A program made the position numbers and the translations under genes. Of a DNA stretch of 33,213 nucleotides, positions 17,597 to 26,305 are shown one piece after another (position 1 is the first letter of the stretch; every line of letters starts with the position of its first letter). The stretch comes from Chitinophagaceae bacterium (GTDB taxonomy: Bacteria; Bacteroidota; Bacteroidia; Chitinophagales; Chitinophagaceae). The notes below the pieces were generated by a model. That model saw only the letters and a list, made by a program, of their open reading frames with translations, was not told the DNA's origin and searched no databases. Location of the stretch: positions 1 through 33,213 of the forward strand of contig CANFJP010000004.1 in NCBI GenBank assembly GCA_947447485.1, written 5' to 3'.

Positions 17597-19996
17597 ATGA
17601 ATAAAAATATTTTTATGCAGGGAAATGAAGATGAAATGGAGTTTATGCCCATTATTCCCCTTAATGAAGAAGACCAATCCAATGCAGACCTAGAGCAGAT
17701 GCCCGCTGAATTGCCCATTCTACCATTGAGAAATACTGTTTTATTCCCTGGTGTAGTGATTCCAATTACAGTAGGGAGAGATAAAAGCATAAAGGCGGTG
17801 ACAGATTCGTATAAATCTGACAAATTGGTAGGAGTAGTCGCGCAAAAAGACAGTACCATTGAAGAGCCCACCGCAACAGATTTAGAACAAATTGGAACCA
17901 TCGCAAAAATTGTGAAGCTCATAAAAATGCCAGATGGGGGCACTACAGTTATTATTCAAGGCCGCAAGCGTTTTACAATAGAAGAAATTACCACAGATGA
18001 CCCTTATTTTAAAGCAAGAGTAAAACTATTTGAAGAAGAAAAGCCTTCAAACGATGCAGATTTTAATGCGATGATTAGCAGTATAAAAGATCTTGCTGCT
18101 CAAATAGTAAGCCTCTCCCCTAACCTTCCAAGTGAGGCAGCCATCATTTTGAAAAATATCGAAAATCCCTCTTTCTTAATTCATTTTGTAAGCAGTAATT
18201 TAAACTGCGACTTAAAACAGAAACAACAATTACTTGAAATTAACAATATAAAAGAACGAGGTGAATTGCTGATGAATTTAATGCATACAGAATTGCAGTA
18301 TGCTGAATTAAAAAACAAAGTCACCAATAAAACAAGAGCCGAACTCGATAAGCAGCAAAGAGATTATTTTTTACAACAACAGATGAAAGCCATCAAAGAT
18401 GAGCTAGGAGGAGAAAATGCAGCAGAATTAAAAGACATGATAAAAAAGGCCGAAACAAAAAAATGGCCTACATCTGCAAAGGAAATGTTTACCAAAGGAA
18501 TAGAAAAACTAGAAAGAATGCACCCTTCTACTCCTGATTATTCTGTTGTATACAATCATCTAGACCTATTGCTTGATCTTCCATGGGATGAATGCACAGA
18601 GGACTCATATGATTTAAAAAAGGCGAAGAAGATACTTGATAAAGATCATTACGGAATGGACAAAATAAAAGGTCGCATTCTAGAATATCTAGCAGTGTTG
18701 AAATTAAAAGGAGATATGAAAAGTCCTATTTTATGCTTCATTGGACCTCCCGGAATTGGAAAAACTAGTCTTGGTAAAAGCATTGCAGCAGCAATAAATA
18801 GAAAATACATTAGAGTAAGTCTTGGCGGATTACATGATGAAAGTGAAATTCGTGGACACCGTAAAACATACATTGGTGCTATGCCAGGAAGAATCATTCA
18901 GTCTATCAGAAAAACTAAAACAAGCAACCCCGTGATGATTCTTGATGAAATTGATAAAGTTGGAAGCGATCATCGGGGCGACCCTTCTTCTGCACTGCTT
19001 GAAGTACTAGATCCAGAACAAAACAATACTTTTTACGATAACTATCTTGAATTAGAATACGATTTAAGTAAAGTGTTGTTTATCGCCACTGCAAATAATA
19101 TTAATAATATTCAACCTGCCTTGAGAGACAGACTTGAAATAATTGATTTGAGCGGATATGCCATTGAAGAAAAAATAGAAATAGCCAAACAACATCTTAT
19201 TCCAAAGCAAAAAGAAATGCATGGATTGAAAGAGGCAAATTTTAAAATAGGCGAAGCTGTTTTAGAAAGAATAATATCTGACTACACAAGAGAAAGTGGT
19301 GTTAGAGAATTGGACAGATTGTTGGCAAGCGTTATGCGTTATGAGGCAAAAGAACTTGTAATGAAAGGCAAATTAAAAGCCACCATCACCTCTAATGATA
19401 TAGAAAAAATACTTGGTCGATCTCGATACAGCAATGAATTATATAAAATGTCAAATATGCCTGGCGTAGCAGTGGGATTGGCCTGGACATATGTTGGAGG
19501 AGATATCCTGTTTATTGAAGCACAATTGAGTGAAGGGAAAGGCGAATTAAAGCTTACAGGAAACTTAGGAAATGTGATGAAAGAAAGCGCTTCAACTGCC
19601 TACACTTGGATTCAAGCCAATGCAAAAAAAGTAGGAATAGATGCTGGTCTTTTCGCTTCAAAAAACATCCATATACATGTTCCAGAAGGTGCGGTCCCAA
19701 AAGATGGCCCAAGCGCTGGAATTACTATGATGACAGCTCTTGCAAGTGCTTTTACTGGAAGAAAAATAAAACCCTATTTAGCCATGACAGGAGAAATTAC
19801 TTTGCGTGGTCAAGTATTACCAGTGGGAGGTATAAAAGAAAAAGTGCTTGCTGCAAAGAGATTGGGAATAAAAGAGATTATTATGTGCGCACAAAACGAA
19901 AAAGATGTAGAAGAAATCAATCAGCGATTTATAAGCGGCATCAAATTCCATTATATAAAAACCATGCAACAGGTATTGGAGTTGGCATTAGTGTAA
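17597..19996 (+). CDS. lon: ATP-dependent protease La (Lon)
   Basis: A cytoplasmic AAA+ serine protease that degrades damaged and regulatory proteins. The 799 residues contain the N-terminal substrate domain (ELPILPLRNTVLFPGVVIPI), a coiled linker (YFLQQQMKAIKDELG), Walker A GPPGIGKTSLGKS (from about residue 383), Walker B MILDEIDK, and the protease domain with the catalytic Ser706 in DGPSAG and Lys747 in GGIKEK. All catalytic residues are present and the length is standard. It diverges from cca and ends 7 bases from the convergent membrane-protein gene. Confidence 0.97.
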   Translation: MNKNIFMQGNEDEMEFMPIIPLNEEDQSNADLEQMPAELPILPLRNTVLFPGVVIPITVGRDKSIKAVTDSYKSDKLVGVVAQKDSTIEEPTATDLEQIGTIAKIVKLIKMPDGGTTVIIQGRKRFTIEEITTDDPYFKARVKLFEEEKPSNDADFNAMISSIKDLAAQIVSLSPNLPSEAAIILKNIENPSFLIHFVSSNLNCDLKQKQQLLEINNIKERGELLMNLMHTELQYAELKNKVTNKTRAELDKQQRDYFLQQQMKAIKDELGGENAAELKDMIKKAETKKWPTSAKEMFTKGIEKLERMHPSTPDYSVVYNHLDLLLDLPWDECTEDSYDLKKAKKILDKDHYGMDKIKGRILEYLAVLKLKGDMKSPILCFIGPPGIGKTSLGKSIAAAINRKYIRVSLGGLHDESEIRGHRKTYIGAMPGRIIQSIRKTKTSNPVMILDEIDKVGSDHRGDPSSALLEVLDPEQNNTFYDNYLELEYDLSKVLFIATANNINNIQPALRDRLEIIDLSGYAIEEKIEIAKQHLIPKQKEMHGLKEANFKIGEAVLERIISDYTRESGVRELDRLLASVMRYEAKELVMKGKLKATITSNDIEKILGRSRYSNELYKMSNMPGVAVGLAWTYVGGDILFIEAQLSEGKGELKLTGNLGNVMKESASTAYTWIQANAKKVGIDAGLFASKNIHIHVPEGAVPKDGPSAGITMMTALASAFTGRKIKPYLAMTGEITLRGQVLPVGGIKEKVLAAKRLGIKEIIMCAQNEKDVEEINQRFISGIKFHYIKTMQQVLELALV

Positions 19997-20003
19997 GAAT
20001 CTT

Positions 20004-20474
20004 TTATTGAAGATGCTTTTCCATCCAATCTTTTTCTTTTTGAGTAGAAAGGGCTTGAAAAACACCTGTAAAAAATATCGACCCTACATTGACAACTAGA
20101 AACAAGAGGTTATAGCTATAGTATTTACCAATATCCGAATAACCGTTCTTGAAAAAAGTACCCAAATCAATTACTAAAAAAACGCCCCAAGTAAGCAATA
20201 GCATTGAAAAAATAACATAGGAAACGATTCTGCTAACTTTTGAAGGATGCGATTTGGTTCGAATAAAATAAATCAACAGCACACTAATAAATAAGGCTCC
20301 TGGGATTAATAACATCAGCAACATATACAAATAAGTAAACCAAGGAAGCTGATCAAGTAAGCCAAACATCAGTCTAAGCGAAAATAAAATTATTGCCATC
20401 GCAATAATGAATACAACGAACGTAAAAAAAATATTCCCCAATAACCTCAAGTACTTACTAAACGTATCCTCCAT
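20004..20474 (-). CDS. Hypothetical four-helix membrane protein
   Basis: I do not recognise the family. The 156 residues have four likely transmembrane helices (about 13-35, 43-67, 84-106 and 118-141), short basic loops (RTKSHPSKVSR) and a charged C-terminus (STQKEKDWMEKHLQ). No conserved catalytic motif is seen. It is the last gene of a minus-strand run with the M42 peptidase (gap 39 bases) and is convergent with lon. Likely a small inner-membrane protein of unknown role. Confidence 0.65.
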   Translation of the reverse strand: MEDTFSKYLRLLGNIFFTFVVFIIAMAIILFSLRLMFGLLDQLPWFTYLYMLLMLLIPGALFISVLLIYFIRTKSHPSKVSRIVSYVIFSMLLLTWGVFLVIDLGTFFKNGYSDIGKYYSYNLLFLVVNVGSIFFTGVFQALSTQKEKDWMEKHLQ

Positions 20475-20513
20475 AAAAATTATTTTATCCCACCAAATGC
20501 TTCAATCTTAATG

Positions 20514-21620
20514 CTATTTAAAATAACTAAGATTTGTTTTGGGAGTGAGTGCTAATATTGATTCGTACATAAGCTTGATCGTATTTTCAATGTCGTCTTT
20601 GTGAATCATTTCTACTGTAGTATGCATATACCTTAGGGGAATAGAAATCAATACCGAAGGGCAGCCTTCATTTGCATATGCAAAAGAATCAGTATCCGTT
20701 CCCGTACTTCTACTCACGGCCCTTAACTGAACAGGTATTTTACTTTTTTGTGCAATATCCTGTACAAAATCAAGTAGCTTATTGTGTACCGCCGGACCAT
20801 AACAAAGTGAAGGCCCCTTTCCACAACTACAATCTCCCTCCACTATTTTATTAATCATAGGAGTAGTGCTATCATGCGTAACATCCGTAATGATGGCAAC
20901 ATTGGGTTTAATTCTACGTGCAATCATTTCTGCACCTCTTAATCCAATCTCTTCTTGTACAGCATTTACCACATATAAAGCAAAAGGAAGCTTTTTCTTA
21001 TTTTCTTTTAACAATCGGGCAACTTCTGCAATCATGAAACCTCCTATTCTATTATCAAAAGCTCTTCCAATTAAAAATCCATGAGCCAATTCATCATATC
21101 CTTCTTCATAAGTGGCCACCGCTCCAATATGGATACCGAGCGCTTCCACTTCTTTTTTACTACGAGCCCCACAATCCAGGAAAAGATTGTCAACTTTTGG
21201 CTGAGGTTCCTTTTCTGCATTGCCCATACGAGTATGAATTGCAGGCCAACCGAAGACAGCTTTTACGATTCCTTTTTTACCATGAATCAGCACTCTCATA
21301 GAAGGAGCAATCTGATGATCTACGCCCCCATTTCTTTTAAGATAAATTAACCCCTCAGCAGAAACATAATTTACAAACCAACTAATCTCATCGGCATGAG
21401 CTTCTATTACCACTTTAAAAGGAGCTGAAGGATTGATTACACCAACGGCAGTACCGTAAGGATCCGTAAACATTTCATCTACATTGGGTCGTAAGTACTC
21501 CATCCATAATTTTTGTCCGCTGCTTTCAAAACCAGTGGGAGATGGATTGTTGATATAATTTTTTAAAAAAACATAAGAGGTTTCATTTAATACTGTTTTC
21601 TTTTTACTTGTCTTTGCCAT
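20514..21620 (-). CDS. M42-family metal-dependent aminopeptidase
   Basis: A cytoplasmic dinuclear metallo-aminopeptidase of family M42 (glutamyl aminopeptidase / deblocking aminopeptidase; homologues are sometimes mislabelled cellulase or endoglucanase). The metal ligands are in order: His75 in EAHADE, Asp189 in AFDNRIGG, the catalytic and metal pair Glu223-Glu224 in VQEEIGLRGA, Asp246 in TDVTHD, and a C-terminal His in RYMHTTVE. The 368-residue length is normal. M42 enzymes usually form tetrahedral dodecamers that trim peptides made by proteases such as Lon, whose gene is nearby, but a functional link is inference only. Confidence 0.92.
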   Translation of the reverse strand: MAKTSKKKTVLNETSYVFLKNYINNPSPTGFESSGQKLWMEYLRPNVDEMFTDPYGTAVGVINPSAPFKVVIEAHADEISWFVNYVSAEGLIYLKRNGGVDHQIAPSMRVLIHGKKGIVKAVFGWPAIHTRMGNAEKEPQPKVDNLFLDCGARSKKEVEALGIHIGAVATYEEGYDELAHGFLIGRAFDNRIGGFMIAEVARLLKENKKKLPFALYVVNAVQEEIGLRGAEMIARRIKPNVAIITDVTHDSTTPMINKIVEGDCSCGKGPSLCYGPAVHNKLLDFVQDIAQKSKIPVQLRAVSRSTGTDTDSFAYANEGCPSVLISIPLRYMHTTVEMIHKDDIENTIKLMYESILALTPKTNLSYFK

Positions 21621-21639
21621 AGCTGAATGAATTATTAAA

Positions 21640-21647
21640 CAAATTTA
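21640..21647 (-). promoter_or_regulatory. -7 box of the M42 peptidase gene
   Basis: Minus-strand TAAATTTG matches TAnnTTTG. The expected start is near 21636, giving a leader of about 16 bases. It sits at the end of the upstream UbiA-like gene, so the peptidase may be transcribed both alone and by read-through. Confidence 0.4.
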
Positions 21648-21648
21648 A

Positions 21649-22479
21649 CTAAATAGTTGCCATAAAAGTAGCCAATGCTGAAAATAGCATGAGGCCATCA
21701 ATCAAAAAATAGTAAAAATAGTATCCACGCTTTTTTAATGACACAAAATACAATGCAATAGTTGCTATTCCTACAGAAGCCAGTGCAATACCATGGCCGA
21801 TATTCCCTGGCTGTAGCATAAAAATTGATACACTGCCATTATATAACACAAACAAACTTCCCATGATGATCGTAATCATACGAGGAGAAAAATCAGTGGC
21901 GAGAGAATGCAATAAATACAGCTTGTCAATCACAACATCTCTTGTATCAAAAATGAGAACAAGCATCAGCATAAAACTAAAGCGAATGAAGAAAAGTTGT
22001 AAAATAAAAAAAGGATTAATAAAGATAATAGCATGTGCGGGCAACAAAACTGTCACAAATGACCAAGTGAAAGCCAATAAGAATGTTTTTAAAAAACCTG
22101 CTTGACGAAAGAATCGCGTTTGCTTGATTGGCCATAAAGGCAAACTATACAACAACGTAAGTAAAGTAGCAATAATTATCAACGAAAGTAAACGAGAATT
22201 ATTGCACAATTCTAATAATGTAGCAATAGAAGCAATTCCAAACAATACAATATTTGAAATATTTTTATAAAAGAAAGAACCAATCTTATTTGAATGATAG
22301 AAATAATATTTTGCAATCAGCCAATAAAAATTATAACTGGCCAGTGTAGAACAAAAAACAATGATTAAAATATTAATATCAACAGGAATGCCCAACAAAG
22401 CAAAAGACTGATAGGATAACCCTGCCGCACAAAATGAAACGAAAATTGAATGTGAAAGAAAAAATTTAAACCATTGCAT
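21649..22479 (-). CDS. UbiA-like polytopic membrane protein with a degenerate first motif
   Basis: A 276-residue protein with seven to nine hydrophobic helices. Its layout is that of the UbiA prenyltransferase superfamily: a conserved YSLPLWPIKQTRFFR loop, then KTFLLAFTWSFVT, then an Asp-rich second motif FDTRDVVID (Asp178, Asp181, Asp185). The first Asp-rich motif (NDxxDxxxD in active enzymes) is replaced by ASYNFYWLIAKYYF, which has no Asp. A standard prenyl-diphosphate transferase activity is therefore doubtful. Its start overlaps the stop of the upstream lipoprotein (TAATG), suggesting coupled translation. Family membership is an inference from pattern, not a search. Confidence 0.6.
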   Translation of the reverse strand: MQWFKFFLSHSIFVSFCAAGLSYQSFALLGIPVDINILIIVFCSTLASYNFYWLIAKYYFYHSNKIGSFFYKNISNIVLFGIASIATLLELCNNSRLLSLIIIATLLTLLYSLPLWPIKQTRFFRQAGFLKTFLLAFTWSFVTVLLPAHAIIFINPFFILQLFFIRFSFMLMLVLIFDTRDVVIDKLYLLHSLATDFSPRMITIIMGSLFVLYNGSVSIFMLQPGNIGHGIALASVGIATIALYFVSLKKRGYYFYYFLIDGLMLFSALATFMATI

Positions 22480-22958
22480 TATGGAGAAAAATAATATACA
22501 GGCGTAGCCGTTCTTATAACATTGCTTTTATGTTTAGCAAAATCTTTTACAAACACATCAAATGTTAATGTATCAGTGAAAGGCCTTGGTCTAGCAGAAA
22601 AAACGAGCGCTTGCGTCAATAATACGTTTACGTCCACACTTAAATTCTTACGGTCTATACCCGTTAAGTCGGGGAATTGTAATGAATCATCCGCTTCATT
22701 ACTAGAAATAGGATCGTTGTTTAAATACGTTTTCAAATACACGTATGACGTATCTTTGTCTACTTGAAATCCGAAATCTCCTTCAGCATCAGTTAAATGG
22801 AGCGTTAAAATAGGACCATCTGTTTGACTCGGATTGTCACTTATCCAAACATTCGGATTAATTGATTTGAATGTAATCTGAGGAGCTGAGGTATATTTAT
22901 CCTTGTTGCATGAAATAAGAAATAAAGCAGAGAGGATAAATAAAATACGAACTGTCAT
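22479..22958 (-). CDS. Hypothetical lipoprotein
   Basis: A 159-residue protein with a lipoprotein signal peptide: hydrophobic residues 4-16 and lipobox LISC with Cys17, followed by NKDK. The mature part is predicted to be beta-rich and has a LHLTDAEGDFGFQVDKD segment resembling Ig-like or calcium-loop folds of Bacteroidota surface lipoproteins, but I do not recognise a named family. It is translationally coupled to the UbiA-like gene and has its own -7 box. Confidence 0.7.
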   Translation of the reverse strand: MTVRILFILSALFLISCNKDKYTSAPQITFKSINPNVWISDNPSQTDGPILTLHLTDAEGDFGFQVDKDTSYVYLKTYLNNDPISSNEADDSLQFPDLTGIDRKNLSVDVNVLLTQALVFSARPRPFTDTLTFDVFVKDFAKHKSNVIRTATPVYYFSP

Positions 22959-22974
22959 CTTAATAAGTTGTATC

Positions 22975-22982
22975 CAAATTTA
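22975..22982 (-). promoter_or_regulatory. -7 box of the lipoprotein gene
   Basis: Minus-strand TAAATTTG matches TAnnTTTG, with an expected start near 22971 and a leader of about 13 bases. It is probably the promoter of the lipoprotein and UbiA-like pair. No good -33 TTG. Confidence 0.45.
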
Positions 22983-23033
22983 CACAACCATTTCGATATA
23001 ACCATCTTTAAAAAGACAATATAATACATACAA

Positions 23034-24041
23034 ATGGCTGATTTTTCTACTGGAATGGGTTTAAAAAATGAAATCTTCAAGGTTTCACCTAGTCAGTTTG
23101 AGCCATTAGCATTAGACATTTTCAAATTTCAGTATTCCCACAACTTACTCTACAAGGCATATTGTGATGCGCTACATATAAATGTAGACAACATTCAATC
23201 AATTGATACAATTCCTTTTTTACCCATCCAATTCTTCAAAAGCAAAGACGTAGTAAGCACTTCTTTTACCCCTGAAGCAATTTTTGAAAGCAGTGGTACT
23301 ACCGGGTCCTCCAATAGCAAACATCTTATTAAAGACCTATCTATATACAAAGAAAGCTTCATGAAAACTTTTGAAAGGTTTTATGGAAATGCAAATGAGT
23401 GGTGTATTATTGGTTTACTACCTTCTTATTTAGAAAGAAAAAATTCTTCGTTGGTGCACATGGTTGATCATCTAATAAAAGAAAGCAAGCACCCAAGTAG
23501 CGGATTCTATTTATATGATTTTGAAAAACTTCATGCTACGTTATTAGAAAATGAAAAAAACAAACAGCCTACATTGTTAATTGGAGTGTCTTATGCATTG
23601 CTTGACTTTTCAGAACAATTTCCAATGCAATTAAAAAACACCCTCGTTATGGAAACAGGTGGCATGAAAGGACGGAGCAAGGAAATAAGCAAACAAGCCC
23701 TTCATGAGCAGTTAAGTAAAAATTTAGACACATTGAATATACATTCGGAATATGGCATGACTGAATTGTTATCACAAGCCTATTCAAAAGAAAACAGGCT
23801 TTTTAATTGCCCACCCTGGATGAAAATATTATTGCGTGCTGAAGATGATCCACTTGAAATACTTATCCATAATAACAATCCCCTTATTGGAGACGTAAAT
23901 GTGATTGATTTGGCAAATGTGTACAGCTGCTCATTTATTGCAACAGATGATAGGGGCAAATTATACCCAGATGAAAGTTTTGAAATTCTAGGCCGGCTAG
24001 AAAATGCTGACATCAGAGGCTGTGGCCTAATGGTGATATAA
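23034..24041 (+). CDS. LuxE/PaaK-like acyl-adenylating enzyme (acyl-protein synthetase-like)
   Basis: A 335-residue member of the ANL (AMP-forming) superfamily resembling LuxE acyl-protein synthetase. It has the P-loop-like FESSGTTGSSNS (about 84-95), the EYGMTELLSQ adenylate motif (239-248), TDDRGKL and the GRLENADIRGCG end segment (320-331), like the GR-D hinge of PaaK. Cys330, five residues before the end, recalls the C-terminal acyl-accepting cysteine of LuxE. No luxC reductase, luciferase or acyl-carrier gene is adjacent, so light production is not implied. The probable reaction is ATP-dependent activation of a fatty or aryl acid; substrate and acceptor are unknown. Confidence 0.75.
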   Translation: MADFSTGMGLKNEIFKVSPSQFEPLALDIFKFQYSHNLLYKAYCDALHINVDNIQSIDTIPFLPIQFFKSKDVVSTSFTPEAIFESSGTTGSSNSKHLIKDLSIYKESFMKTFERFYGNANEWCIIGLLPSYLERKNSSLVHMVDHLIKESKHPSSGFYLYDFEKLHATLLENEKNKQPTLLIGVSYALLDFSEQFPMQLKNTLVMETGGMKGRSKEISKQALHEQLSKNLDTLNIHSEYGMTELLSQAYSKENRLFNCPPWMKILLRAEDDPLEILIHNNNPLIGDVNVIDLANVYSCSFIATDDRGKLYPDESFEILGRLENADIRGCGLMVI

Positions 24042-24052
24042 AAAAGAAGTAT

Positions 24053-25255
24053 TTACCTTTTGACAAATCTCAAAATAGCATTCGTATTTGTTGCAGTGGT
24101 TAATTTGATAATATAATTTCCTGGCACCAAATTACTAACAGGAATTTTTAATCCCCCTGCCCCAATATTCAAATTATTTAAAATAATCTTTTGAATGGTT
24201 CTTCCATAGATATCTAATACGCGACCCTCTAATTTAGTAGAACTTAAATTATTATAACTAACTACACACTCATTACCTACAGGATTTTCTACAATATAAG
24301 CTGAAAAATCTTTACTGGAACTTGCCTTTCTAACCATGATTATATTAGAAAGCTTGTATACTCCCGATTGATCAATTTGTTTTAATTGATAATAATTTTC
24401 GCCTGCAAATGGATGATCATCTATTAAATCATAGTTGGTTATAGTATTAGAAAATCCCATTGCATTTACAGAGCCAATTTTTTCAAATTGAGTGCCATTG
24501 ATACTTTTTAATACATCAAATTGCTGACTGTTAGACTCTGAAGAGGTTGCCCAATTGAGTTTAATATGCTCCCCTTCGTTCATTCCTGTAAAACTGATTA
24601 AAGAAACAGGAAGCGCACAAGTGCTCGAATAACTAAATTCATCTATGCCTATATATTCAGAATTAGGACCTAACACACCTCCATTTTCAACAAAATATCT
24701 AAATGCTATTCTTCCATCAGTGCAAGATGACACACCGGAAATAGTTATAGAATATTGAGTCCATCTTGAAGGATATCCTCCCCCGCAAGTTGTTCCTCCT
24801 GTTGAAACGTAAGTGGGATTGATATCACATAATTTAGTAGTAAAATCTCCTACACTGGTTTCTGATATACCTACATCTGAACTAGCGCCATTGGTACTCA
24901 TTCGAATTTCCAATCTATCGGGGTATGCATTTGTAGCTGTTCGAGTGTAAAATGTAAAAGATGCACCATTTACAATCTTAATAACAGGGCTAATCAACCA
25001 ATCACTAATAGTTCCCACCACTGCATCAGAAGTATTGTTTACATCTGCAGCGATGTAACCAACCCCAACTTTAGGGCCAAATGGACGTGGAATATTCCCC
25101 TGAAACCAACTAGATGTCCCTGAGGGATTGCTATTATTAGTGATGATCCAATTGGAAGGTGGGACAGATTCAAAACCCTCAGTTAGTGTAAACTGCGCGT
25201 TAGTAATAAAAGACAATAAACAGAACACTACCGCAAAAAAGAGTTGCCTTTTCAT
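24053..25255 (-). CDS. T9SS cargo protein with cleaved-adhesin (choice-of-anchor J) domain
   Basis: A 400-residue secreted or surface protein. A signal peptide (about 1-20, ending TNA before Gln) is followed by a beta-sandwich of about 190 residues resembling the cleaved-adhesin / choice-of-anchor J fold (LTEGFESVPPSNWI, WLISPVI, FYTRTA, RIAFRYFV, IDEFSY). A fibronectin-like linker comes next (LISFTGMNEGEHIKLNWAT), then a T9SS type A sorting domain at about 325-400 with IYGRTIQ, NLVPGNYIIKL and a terminal RFVKR. The sorting domain directs export through T9SS and surface attachment. The ligand is unknown. It is convergent with the LuxE-like gene (11-base gap). Confidence 0.87.
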   Translation of the reverse strand: MKRQLFFAVVFCLLSFITNAQFTLTEGFESVPPSNWIITNNSNPSGTSSWFQGNIPRPFGPKVGVGYIAADVNNTSDAVVGTISDWLISPVIKIVNGASFTFYTRTATNAYPDRLEIRMSTNGASSDVGISETSVGDFTTKLCDINPTYVSTGGTTCGGGYPSRWTQYSITISGVSSCTDGRIAFRYFVENGGVLGPNSEYIGIDEFSYSSTCALPVSLISFTGMNEGEHIKLNWATSSESNSQQFDVLKSINGTQFEKIGSVNAMGFSNTITNYDLIDDHPFAGENYYQLKQIDQSGVYKLSNIIMVRKASSSKDFSAYIVENPVGNECVVSYNNLSSTKLEGRVLDIYGRTIQKIILNNLNIGAGGLKIPVSNLVPGNYIIKLTTATNTNAILRFVKR

Positions 25256-25320
25256 TGTAATAGGATTTTGATGAGGATTTAAATTTTATGCAATTTATGA
25301 CAAAATGCAATCGGATAATA

Positions 25321-25329
25321 CCCCCCCCC
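25321..25329. repeat. C9 homopolymer tract upstream of the T9SS cargo gene
   Basis: Nine consecutive Cs (G9 on the minus strand) in an otherwise AT-rich spacer, 66-74 bases upstream of the cargo start codon at 25255. It is the longest G/C homopolymer I saw in the window. Confidence 0.8.
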
Positions 25330-25480
25330 TTAAAAAAAGCACTAAATTTCAGTAAAAATAAACTGTATAATTTCAGTGTAATAAATCAGTTGTAAAGATC
25401 AACAATAACTAAGTATTCTATTTTTTGCACGCTAGATTCCTATTTATGTATATTACACTACATTATTCAACTTACCACTC

Positions 25481-26305
25481 ATGAGTACTTTCTTAAACAA
25501 TATAAGACCTATAATAACAGACGACCTGGTAAGACTAGGAAGAAAGCACGATGGAGGGTATGTTGTAAACGAGCGCTCATTAAAAGATGTTAAGCTCATT
25601 AGCCTTGGCATTAATAACGATTGGTCATTTGAAGAAAGCTTTTTAACCTATTCTTCAAATACAGTAATGATGTATGATGGGAGCGTTAGTAAAAAGATTT
25701 TTCTAAAGATTTTCTTAATCGACCTTATAGAAATCGTCTCATTAAAATTTATTATAAAAAGTTTAACAGGATCCTTTTTTATATCTCATTTGAAAAAATC
25801 TTACGCAGATTTTTTCACTTTTTTAAGTTTTAAAAAAATCACTTCGAAAAGTAATGTTACGTTTTTAAAAGAATTTGTATCAAATAAGCCAACCACAATT
25901 AAACTAAATGATATAATTCGAAAAAATTACACCAAAGGCGATTCTTATTTTTTAAAAATTGATATTGAGGGTGACGAATATAGAATTTATCAAGACATCT
26001 TAATGCATAGTGATGCTATCTCAGGAATGGTTATTGAATTTCATGATATAGATGTAATGCAGAGTAAGTTTATAGAAATAATAGAAGCATTAAAAAAACA
26101 TTTTTACATTACTCATATCCACGCAAATAATTACAGTCATTTTAGTGACGTATTAGAAAGCTTATGTATTTATGAAATATCATTTATGAACAAAAGGTTG
26201 CACCAAGAGAACCCTGCCTATTTTCAAAAAGGAGTTTACAATAAAGAGGGATTCGATTCTAGCAATAAACCAGATTCAAATGATTTCGTTATTGAATTTA
26301 ATTAA
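25481..26305 (+). CDS. FkbM-family methyltransferase-like protein
   Basis: A 274-residue protein resembling FkbM-type SAM-dependent methyltransferases. It shows RKHDGGYVV near the N-terminus (found in many sugar-locus FkbM proteins), a degenerate SAM motif SLGINNDWSFE (41-51), and the diagnostic LKIDIEGDE (158-166), followed by a VIEFHDID segment. The gene is visibly more AT-rich than its neighbours, with many A and T runs, which suggests transfer. It stands alone between a 225-base AT-rich spacer and a tRNA gene. The substrate is unknown; glycan O-methylation would be typical of the family. Confidence 0.75.
   Translation: MSTFLNNIRPIITDDLVRLGRKHDGGYVVNERSLKDVKLISLGINNDWSFEESFLTYSSNTVMMYDGSVSKKIFLKIFLIDLIEIVSLKFIIKSLTGSFFISHLKKSYADFFTFLSFKKITSKSNVTFLKEFVSNKPTTIKLNDIIRKNYTKGDSYFLKIDIEGDEYRIYQDILMHSDAISGMVIEFHDIDVMQSKFIEIIEALKKHFYITHIHANNYSHFSDVLESLCIYEISFMNKRLHQENPAYFQKGVYNKEGFDSSNKPDSNDFVIEFN

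Noticed and set aside
17515-17943. A 142-codon minus-strand frame spanning the cca-lon spacer
   Set aside because: Most of it is antisense to the conserved Lon N-terminal domain, and it has no family features.
19606-20010. A 134-codon plus-strand open frame within the end of lon
   Set aside because: Its product is full of Arg, Lys and Cys with no family pattern, and it is out of frame with the intact Lon protease domain.
23034-24041. A luminescence (lux) locus
   Set aside because: Only a LuxE-like enzyme is present; no luxA, luxB, luxC or luxD is nearby, and orphan homologues are expected in non-luminous bacteria.
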